From positions 1 through 14,426 of the forward strand of contig CAYZRS010000099.1 in the NCBI GenBank assembly GCA_964480915.1: DNA of 14,426 bases, in the 5' to 3' direction. The notes below the pieces were generated by a model that was not told the DNA's origin, searched no databases, and worked only from the letters and a program-made list of their open reading frames with translations. A program made the position numbers and the translations under genes. Below are positions 1 through 5,788 of this stretch, in pieces (positions within the stretch are counted from its first letter, which is position 1; each line of letters begins with the position of its first letter). The DNA is from CAWGCE01 sp964480915. Its GTDB lineage: Bacteria > Planctomycetota > Planctomycetia > Pirellulales > Pirellulaceae.

Positions 1-222
1 AACATGTTTCTGGACGACAATGTGTCGTAAAGTATCGAAAATTGAGAAGGTTAGGATACCTGGAGTTCAGCAATGTGTGCAAATGCGAGGGTAGCGGGAT
101 TTGGGGCGAAGTGGTGGGGATTTGAGCTTGGATCGCCAGATTCGGCCCTATCGCTGCCAAAGGCGCTCGATCTTGCCATTTCGGTGGCCTGATAGCGTCC
201 ACGAAAGCACCTTCCTTTTGAT
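1..222. other. Leader region with no recognised gene
   Basis: I see no recognisable gene here. Plus-frame 1 reads nine residues (NMFLDDNVS) and then TAA at 28-30, which could be the last codons of an upstream gene but is too short to judge. A perfect 6-bp inverted repeat (ACGACA, 3-nt loop, TGTCGT) lies at 14-28; it has no T-run after it. The open minus frame across 51-443 runs antisense into the adaptor gene and has no family features, so I treat it as a shadow. Confidence 0.4.
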
Positions 223-251
223 GTGACAGCACTCGGCGGGACGACTAGAAT
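223..251 (+). promoter_or_regulatory. Candidate sigma70-type promoter for the adaptor-ATPase-permease unit
   Basis: A -35-like GTGACA (223-228) and a -10-like TAGAAT (246-251) are separated by 17 nt; each matches the consensus at five of six positions. Transcription would start near 258, about 24 nt before the ATG at 282, so the leader is short and has no obvious Shine-Dalgarno site. A 6-bp inverted repeat, GGCGGG (235-240) and CCCGCC (258-263), brackets the -10 box and could be an operator, but that is speculative. Confidence 0.5.
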
Positions 252-281
252 AACTGGCCCGCCCACTTCTATGAAAATGCC

Positions 282-2030
282 ATGTCTCATCGATGTCTGA
301 TTCACTCGTCCCGCCCCGTCCGATCGGGTGGGGCAAGCCTCGTCCTGTTCTCCGTGCTGCTGCTCATCGCAGGGGGCGTCAGCCTCAGCGTCTGGAAACT
401 GGGTGGCAAAAAGGTCCAGCAAGGACCGGCGGTGATCACTCACACGATCCAGAGAGGCCTGTTTGAAAATGAAGTGGTCGAACGGGGCGAAATCGAAAGC
501 TCAAGTAACGTCGAAGTTCGCTGCGAAGTGCGGGCCCGAGGAAACGGCGGCGTCACCATCTTGAAGGTGATCGAAGAAGGAGCCCAAGTCCAAGCAGGCG
601 ATATCCTGGTCGAACTCGATTCGTCCGGGATGGCTAAAGAGGTCGTCGAGCAACAGATCAAATGCAACAGCAGCCAAGCGGCAATGATCGAAGCCAAGAA
701 CCGCTACGAAGCGGCCAAAATTGCTGAAGAAGAATACGTCAAAGGCACGTACAAACAAGAAGAAGAACAGATCCAAAGCGAGATTTTTATCTCCGAGGAA
801 AATCTGCGCCGTGCCAAAGAATACCTTTCCTACAGCCAACGACTGGCGGCTCGTGGCTATGTGACCTCGCAGCAACTGGAAGGCGATCAGTTCGCTGTCG
901 AAAAAGCGAAAACCGAACTGAGTGTTGCCAAAACGAAATTGAAAGTTCTGCAAGAATACACAAAGCGAAAAACGCTCAAGTCTTTGCAGAGCGATATCAA
1001 ATCGGCCGAAGCGGATTGGAAGTCGAAAGAGAGCAGTTACGAACTCGAATTGGCCGAGCTGGCGGATGAGCAAGAGCAAGTCGAAAAATGCACGATCCGC
1101 GCTCCGTCGGCAGGGCAGGTCGTTTACGCCAACCGGCAGAGCAGTCGTCGCGAAAGCGAGTTCTTAGTCGAACAGGGCGCGGCAGTCCGTGAGAATCAAG
1201 AACTCATTCGATTGCCCGATCCGACCAAGATGCAAGTGAAGGCCAAGGTGAACGAATCGCAAGTCACCTCGATCACCGCCGGCATGCCCGCTTCGATCCG
1301 GCTCGACGCATTCGGCGACTCGCTACTGGAAGGCGAGGTGATCAAGGTCAATGAATACCCGGAAGCGGCCGGTTGGTACAGTTCGCAAGTCAAAGAGTAC
1401 GCCACCTACATCAAGATTTTGAATCCGCCACCCGGGCTGCGTCCCGGGCTGACGGCCGAAGTGACGATCCACGTACAACGGACCGAAAACGCGATCATGT
1501 TGCCGGTCCAGACCGTTTACGAACACGGTCGCGATTTATACTCGTTCAAGCAGGCTGGTGAAAATGAGTGGCAGGCCTGCAAACTAACGGTCGGTTCGAC
1601 CAACGAGAAATTCGTGTACGTCAAAGATGGTATCGAAGAAAACGACGTCGTCGCGATGAATCCGCGCAGTTTGCTCGATCGAGTCGAACTGCCAGAAATC
1701 GTCGAAGAGGAAACCGAAGTGTCGCGACGTGCGGCGAGTGAAGCGCCCGAGAAGCGGAAGATGAGCAGCGGTAGACCGGGTGCTGCTTCCGGCGGCGGTG
1801 GGGCCAATGTGGGCGCGATTGTCACAGCGATTTTCTCCAAGTTGGATAAGAACGGCGACGGCAAGTTGGCGGGCGACGAATTCCCGGCCGATCAAGCCGA
1901 GAGCTTAAAGAAAAGCGACGCGAATAAAGATGGCGTCGTCGATAAAGCCGAGATGACGAAGTCGATCAAGAGCCGCATGTCGGCCGGCGGAGGGCGACCT
2001 GGCGGCGGTCGACCCGGAGGCGGTTCGTAA
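282..2030 (+). CDS. MacA-like periplasmic adaptor (HlyD family) with C-terminal EF-hand pair
   Basis: Membrane-fusion adaptor expected to link an inner-membrane ABC permease to a TolC-type duct. In order: a basic N-terminus and one membrane anchor (about residues 19-38); a first lipoyl half (about 70-115, with VIEEGAQVQAGDILVELD); a long Glu/Lys/Gln-rich alpha-hairpin (about 118-268) with a MacA-like tip, LAARGYVTSQQLE; the second lipoyl half (CTIRAPSAGQVVYAN, 270-284); and beta-barrel/membrane-proximal domains to about 465. A linker then leads to two canonical 12-residue EF-hand loops, 522-533 (DKNGDGKLAGDE) and 546-557 (DANKDGVVDKAE), and a GGGRP-rich end. At 582 aa it is much longer than E. 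coli MacA (about 370). The ATG at 282 keeps the anchor. The stop is 1 nt before the ATPase ATG, so the two are surely co-transcribed. Exported cargo cannot be told from sequence. Confidence 0.9.
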   Translation: MSHRCLIHSSRPVRSGGASLVLFSVLLLIAGGVSLSVWKLGGKKVQQGPAVITHTIQRGLFENEVVERGEIESSSNVEVRCEVRARGNGGVTILKVIEEGAQVQAGDILVELDSSGMAKEVVEQQIKCNSSQAAMIEAKNRYEAAKIAEEEYVKGTYKQEEEQIQSEIFISEENLRRAKEYLSYSQRLAARGYVTSQQLEGDQFAVEKAKTELSVAKTKLKVLQEYTKRKTLKSLQSDIKSAEADWKSKESSYELELAELADEQEQVEKCTIRAPSAGQVVYANRQSSRRESEFLVEQGAAVRENQELIRLPDPTKMQVKAKVNESQVTSITAGMPASIRLDAFGDSLLEGEVIKVNEYPEAAGWYSSQVKEYATYIKILNPPPGLRPGLTAEVTIHVQRTENAIMLPVQTVYEHGRDLYSFKQAGENEWQACKLTVGSTNEKFVYVKDGIEENDVVAMNPRSLLDRVELPEIVEEETEVSRRAASEAPEKRKMSSGRPGAASGGGGANVGAIVTAIFSKLDKNGDGKLAGDEFPADQAESLKKSDANKDGVVDKAEMTKSIKSRMSAGGGRPGGGRPGGGS

Positions 2031-2031
2031 G

Positions 2032-2760
2032 ATGGAATGGGCGGCGCAAATCGTCGATCTGCGCAAGGACTATGTGCTCAAGAGCGAAACGGTCCACGCG
2101 CTGCGCGGTGTCTCTTTCCATGTGCCGGTCGGCGATTATGTGGCGATCATGGGTCCATCGGGTAGCGGCAAGAGTACGCTGCTGAACCTGCTTGGTTGTC
2201 TCGATCGGCCGACTGCCGGTCAACTGATCCTCGGCGAAGACGACGTGGCCACGTTAAGCGACGATCGCTTGTCGACGATCCGCGCTTCGCGCATCGGGTT
2301 TATCTTCCAATCGTTTAACTTGCTGCCGCAACTGTCGGTTGTGGAAAACATTGAAGTTCCGCTGTTCTACCAGGGACACATCACCCGCCGCACGCGAGAA
2401 AAATGTCGCGAGCTGGCCGATCTGGTCGGGCTGGGGGATCGCCTGAACCACCGACCGGCTCAGCTGTCGGGCGGACAACAGCAGCGCGTCGCCATCGCCC
2501 GCAGCCTGATCAACGATCCCTATTTCTTGCTTGCCGATGAACCGACGGGAAACCTCGATTCTAAGACAACGGCCGAAATCCTCGGTATCTTTGATCGGCT
2601 GAATGAAGAGGGGCGGACGATCATCATGGTTACTCATGAAGACGAGGTCGCCGAGTGTACCGGGCGGACGATTCGTTTGCGTGACGGACACATTCAATCG
2701 GATGAACAGCATGCGAAAAAACCGATTTCGGTCTTCGCAGCAACGGGCGAGGAAGAGTAA
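2032..2760 (+). CDS. ABC transporter ATP-binding protein, MacB/LolD class
   Basis: Cytoplasmic ATPase that powers an FtsX-type permease by ATP-driven dimer closure (mechanotransmission in the MacB/LolCDE class). All motifs are intact in 242 aa: Walker A GPSGSGKST (41-49), Q-loop at Q93 in GFIFQSFNLLP, ABC signature LSGGQQQR (145-152), Walker B FLLADE with catalytic E170 followed by PTGNLDS, and H-loop H202 in VTHEDE. The GFIFQSFNLLP and ADEPTGNLDS wording is typical of the MacB/LolD/FtsE group. The ATG at 2032 is one base after the adaptor stop, with GGAGG at 2016-2020 as ribosome site; the stop TAA shares a base with the permease ATG (TAATG). It is the only ATPase in the window, although two permeases are present. 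The roughly 25-residue tail after IQSDEQ shows no motif. Confidence 0.95.
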   Translation: MEWAAQIVDLRKDYVLKSETVHALRGVSFHVPVGDYVAIMGPSGSGKSTLLNLLGCLDRPTAGQLILGEDDVATLSDDRLSTIRASRIGFIFQSFNLLPQLSVVENIEVPLFYQGHITRRTREKCRELADLVGLGDRLNHRPAQLSGGQQQRVAIARSLINDPYFLLADEPTGNLDSKTTAEILGIFDRLNEEGRTIIMVTHEDEVAECTGRTIRLRDGHIQSDEQHAKKPISVFAATGEEE

Positions 2761-4085
2761 TGCTCTCGCTTCGAACGTGGCGACTGGGTTTCAAAAGCCT
2801 CATCTTGCACCCACTGCGCTCTTTACTGACAGTGCTTGGTATTTTCATCGGTGTTGCCAGCGTGATTTGGCTGCTGGCGATTGGCGAAGGTATCAGCATC
2901 AAAGCGCAGGAGCAGATCGAAGGGCTGGGGGCTGACAATATTCTTGTCGTGTCGGTCAAACCGGCCGAAGAAGCGACGGCCAACCAACGAGGGCCTGTCG
3001 AGTACGGCTTGCTTCGCAGCGACTATGAAAAGTTGATTGCGACGATCCCGACGATCAAAGACGCCTTGCCGATTCGAAAGTTGCGGCGGCAGTTTCGTTT
3101 TGGGCAAACGGCGCTCGATGGTCGACTGGTCGGTTGCACACCAGGCTACGCCGACGTAACTCGGTTAGAAGTTGACCGCGGCCGGTTCCTGTCGGATGCC
3201 GACGTGCGCGAGAAGAAGAATCATTGCGTGCTCTCATACGACATGGCAGACAGGCTGTTTGGTTACAAGAACCCGGTCGGTCGCACCGTCCATGTGGATG
3301 ACGATACCGACTACTACGTCGTGATTGGTGTCGTGCGCGACCGAGAAGCGAGCGCCGCGATTGGTGGGTCGTTGGAAGCTCAAGATTTTTCCAAAGATAT
3401 CTACATTCCCATTTCGACGCTGCGAAATCGGATTGGTGATTTTGTTGTGACACGTCGCAGCGGAAGCATGGAAGGCGAAATTCTCGAGCTGAATCAGATC
3501 ACTTTGCGCGTCGACGGGATGGATAACGTCATGCCGACCGCCGAAATCGTGCGCCATTCACTGGCCGAACATGAGAAACGGGGCGATATTTCGGTCGTCG
3601 TGCCCAGGGAGTTGCTGGAACAGGCGCGAACGACGCGAGTCATGTTCATGGTCTTCATGGGACTGATCGCCGCTATCTCGCTGCTGGTCGGCGGCATTGG
3701 CATCATGAATATCATGCTGGCGACAGTCACGGAACGCACCCGCGAAATTGGGATTCGCCGCGCTTTGGGTGCCAAGCAACGCGACATCATGCAACAATTT
3801 TTGATCGAAGCGATCGTGCTGTCGATCGCGGGCGGGTTGAGCGGCGTGATTGGCGGTCTAGTGCTGATCCCGCTGACCGATCAGGCACGCAAGCTGTTCT
3901 TCTTCTACTCGCCCGAGATGATGGCCAATCTGCCCGATGTGATTCGGACGGTCCGCCCGGTGATTGTGCAGTGGTCGATTCCGCTGGCGTTTGGAATCGC
4001 TGTCGGTATTGGCATCATGTTTGGCGTCTACCCGGCGTCGCGCGCAGCCAAACTGGACCCGATCGAAGCGCTGCGGCACGAGTAA
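2760..4085 (+). CDS. MacB/FtsX-type ABC permease, first copy
   Basis: Inner-membrane permease with the MacB topology but without the ATPase domain that E. coli MacB carries; that part is the separate upstream gene. Visible parts: TM1 (about 20-42, in LRSLLTVLGIFIGVASVIWL), a periplasmic domain of about 250 residues (45-292), TM2 (294-320), TM3 (348-375), TM4 (403-424) and a short C-terminus. The family hallmark MNIMLATVTERTREIGIRRA (316-335) includes the cytoplasmic coupling region, and the end YPASRAAKLDPIEALRHE is also typical. The start is set by TAATG coupling to the ATPase and a GAGGAAG site at 2749-2755. It is clearly paralogous to the permease at 10238-11515 along its length, including the motif ITLRVD..DNVMPTAEI compared with ITIGVDNIHSVKPTAEV. 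Confidence 0.93.
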   Translation: MLSLRTWRLGFKSLILHPLRSLLTVLGIFIGVASVIWLLAIGEGISIKAQEQIEGLGADNILVVSVKPAEEATANQRGPVEYGLLRSDYEKLIATIPTIKDALPIRKLRRQFRFGQTALDGRLVGCTPGYADVTRLEVDRGRFLSDADVREKKNHCVLSYDMADRLFGYKNPVGRTVHVDDDTDYYVVIGVVRDREASAAIGGSLEAQDFSKDIYIPISTLRNRIGDFVVTRRSGSMEGEILELNQITLRVDGMDNVMPTAEIVRHSLAEHEKRGDISVVVPRELLEQARTTRVMFMVFMGLIAAISLLVGGIGIMNIMLATVTERTREIGIRRALGAKQRDIMQQFLIEAIVLSIAGGLSGVIGGLVLIPLTDQARKLFFFYSPEMMANLPDVIRTVRPVIVQWSIPLAFGIAVGIGIMFGVYPASRAAKLDPIEALRHE

Positions 4086-4257
4086 CGGCCGAGAGAGGTT
4101 TTCAAAACGGGAACTGGCTTTGGCCGCTACCCGATTCAGGAAATTACGATCACATGCCAAGTGCCTGTCCCCATCATAAAAATGCCGTTGTGCGCCGTCG
4201 TGATTTTGAAACCGAGTACCCCCGCGAGCGACCGAGTCAAGGTAAGCGTGTCCTAAA
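4086..4257. other. Intergenic gap between permease 1 and the GH10 gene
   Basis: 172 nt with no convincing gene, terminator or promoter. It holds AAGTGCCTGTCCCC (4159-4172), which resembles REP-type fragments I recall from other bacterial genomes, and GAGTCAAGGTA (4234-4244), which resembles the right arm of the palindromic repeat seen at 5635 and 11523. Open frames that cross the gap begin inside the permease in another frame and are shadows. Confidence 0.4.
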
Positions 4258-5562
4258 ATGAAGATTCTGATGTTTGCAGTGCTGCTGACGTGGCTTGGTT
4301 CGACGGTCCAAGCGTTCGATCGCGCCAGTTTGATGGCAACGGCCGATGAGCGAATCGAGCAATACCGCAAGCGGGACGCCACGCTGCAGTTGCTCACGCC
4401 CGACGGATCGACGTTGCCAGACGGCACGATCGTCTCGGTCGATCTGGTGAACCATGCATTCTTATTCGGTGCCAATTTGTTCGAGTTCGGCGGGCAGGCT
4501 CAGCATCAACCCGTATACCTCCAGCGATTTGTCGAGCTGAACAACTACGCAATCTTGCCTTTCTATTGGCATGCGTATGAGCCGCAGCCGAAACAGATGC
4601 AGTTGGAGCGTTGGGTCGCCGCGGCTCGCTGGTGCCGAGAGCAAGGCATCACGACGAAGGGGCACCCGTTGGTCTGGAACTTGGAACCGGACTGGCTCAA
4701 GGCGCTTCCCGGCGAGCAGAAAGAGAAATTGCTCTGGGCACGCGTGGCGGGGCTAACGAGGCAATATGCCGGTTTGATCGATCGCTGGGATGTGGTCAAT
4801 GAGGCGACCGAAGGGGTGCAGTACGCCCGCGAGCGATCGGCCACGTCGCTGCTCCATGTCTTCGAGAAATATGGCACGAACTCGGTCATCAATCATGCGT
4901 TCAAGTTGGCGCGACAGGCGAATCCAAAAGCTCAGTTGGTGCTCAACGATTACGAAACGACTCGCGCGTTTGAACGCACGATCCGTCGCGCTTTGGACTC
5001 TGGAGCCAACATCGACGTCATCGGGGTTCAGTCTCATATGCATGAAGGCTATTGGGGCGTGGAAAAGACCTGGGAAATTTGCGAACGGTTCGCTCGCCTG
5101 GGGAAGCCGCTCCATTTCACCGAGGTCACGATTTTGTCGGGCCGTCTAAAGGACAAGAATGACCACAACTGGATCAACAACTATGACGGTTGGCACAGTT
5201 CGGTCGCCGGTGAGCAGCGTCAGGCGCGACAAGTGGGGGAGCTCTACAAATTACTTTTTTCGCATCCGGCCGTCGAGGCGATCAGCTGGTGGGATTTTTC
5301 TGACCGCGAGGCGTGGCTACGCGCTCCGGGAGGCCTGCTGCGGAGCGACATGCAACCGAAACCGGCCTACTACGTGCTGCAAGACTTGATCAAGAAAGGT
5401 TGGAGCACCCATCTGCAACAGGCGACCCATGATGCCGGACTGACGATGCGCGGTTTCTACGGTGACTACCGAGTTACAACGGAGGTTGCCGGTCAGCAGC
5501 TGACGGGGAGATTCACGCTCGATAAGGGCGATGACGGGCCGATCTCGGTTCCGTTGCGGTAG
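4258..5562 (+). CDS. Secreted glycoside hydrolase family 10 (endo-1,4-beta-xylanase-like)
   Basis: Predicted retaining glycosidase of clan GH-A, whose family mostly cleaves beta-1,4-xylan. A signal peptide (1-19, cleavage after VQA) predicts export. Residues 41-65 form a short beta segment (LQLLTPDGSTLPDGTIVSVDLV) common before GH10 barrels, leading into FLFGANLFEF. Barrel motifs follow: YWHAYEP (103-109), GHPLVWNLEPDWL (135-147), WDVVNEA with likely acid/base E182, LNDYE (229-233), IDVIGVQSHMH (252-262), HFTEVTI with likely nucleophile E289, and WWDFSD (344-349). The usual early KW of the family is replaced by a PFYWHAYEP context, so specificity may differ from classical xylanases. A C-terminal beta-rich segment (about 390-434) replaces any recognisable carbohydrate-binding module. 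It sits between the two transporter units, in the same direction, 172 nt after the permease. A role tied to the transporter is not shown. Confidence 0.9.
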   Translation: MKILMFAVLLTWLGSTVQAFDRASLMATADERIEQYRKRDATLQLLTPDGSTLPDGTIVSVDLVNHAFLFGANLFEFGGQAQHQPVYLQRFVELNNYAILPFYWHAYEPQPKQMQLERWVAAARWCREQGITTKGHPLVWNLEPDWLKALPGEQKEKLLWARVAGLTRQYAGLIDRWDVVNEATEGVQYARERSATSLLHVFEKYGTNSVINHAFKLARQANPKAQLVLNDYETTRAFERTIRRALDSGANIDVIGVQSHMHEGYWGVEKTWEICERFARLGKPLHFTEVTILSGRLKDKNDHNWINNYDGWHSSVAGEQRQARQVGELYKLLFSHPAVEAISWWDFSDREAWLRAPGGLLRSDMQPKPAYYVLQDLIKKGWSTHLQQATHDAGLTMRGFYGDYRVTTEVAGQQLTGRFTLDKGDDGPISVPLR

Positions 5563-5788
5563 GGGGCCGTCTACCCGGTTGTGAGCCGGCGCAGGGCTCA
5601 GAACGAAGGCGGTTCTACGGAGCGCTCGGGGGAACTCGACTCGGCGGGTCAAGGTACGACGGGGCGTTGTCTTTGGATGGTGACAGCAAGTTGTCAATTT
5701 GGTCATTCTGGCCCAACTCTGCCGGTTGCGGTGTCGATAACGATGATGAGGGGTTGTTCCGATATCGCTAGCGTTGCGCGCAGATCGA
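5563..5788. other. Intergenic gap before the TolC-like gene
   Basis: 226 nt with no recognisable gene. It contains one copy of the palindromic repeat (5635-5658). GTGACAGCA at 5680-5688 repeats the nine bases at 223-231 that form the -35 area of the promoter upstream of the first adaptor, and TTGTCA lies at 5691-5696, but neither has a good -10 partner at 16-18 nt. Transcription of the second unit from here is likely but not demonstrated. Confidence 0.4.
5635..5658 (+). repeat. Palindromic intergenic repeat, copy A
   Basis: This 24-nt element begins CTCGACTCGG and ends AAGGTACG; it matches copy B at 11523-11546 at 21 of 24 positions in the same orientation. Its two 8-nt arms pair with one G-U wobble and one C-A mismatch around a 3-nt loop. 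It lies in the gap upstream of the TolC-like gene. Confidence 0.55.

Noticed and set aside
14..28. ACGACA/TGTCGT inverted repeat at the left edge
   Set aside because: No T-run and no flanking gene in view to give it a role; left as an observation.
271..300. Nine-codon leader frame (MKMPCLIDV) overlapping the first adaptor start
   Set aside because: No ribosome site and no repeated regulatory codons; probably chance, though it would overlap the real ATG.
51..443. 130-codon minus-strand frame at the left edge
   Set aside because: Antisense to the adaptor start, with mixed composition and no motif or ribosome site.
501..1079. 192-codon minus-strand frame
   Set aside because: Fully antisense to the adaptor coiled-coil; its Phe/Leu-rich content is what reversed Glu/Lys codons give.
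3858..4475. 205-codon minus-strand frame across permease 1 and GH10
   Set aside because: Antisense to two clear genes and no recognisable domain.
5575..5616. Hairpins after the GH10 gene (CCGG/CCGG and AGAAC/GTTCT)
   Set aside because: Stems are only 4-5 bp with no T-run; not enough to call a terminator.
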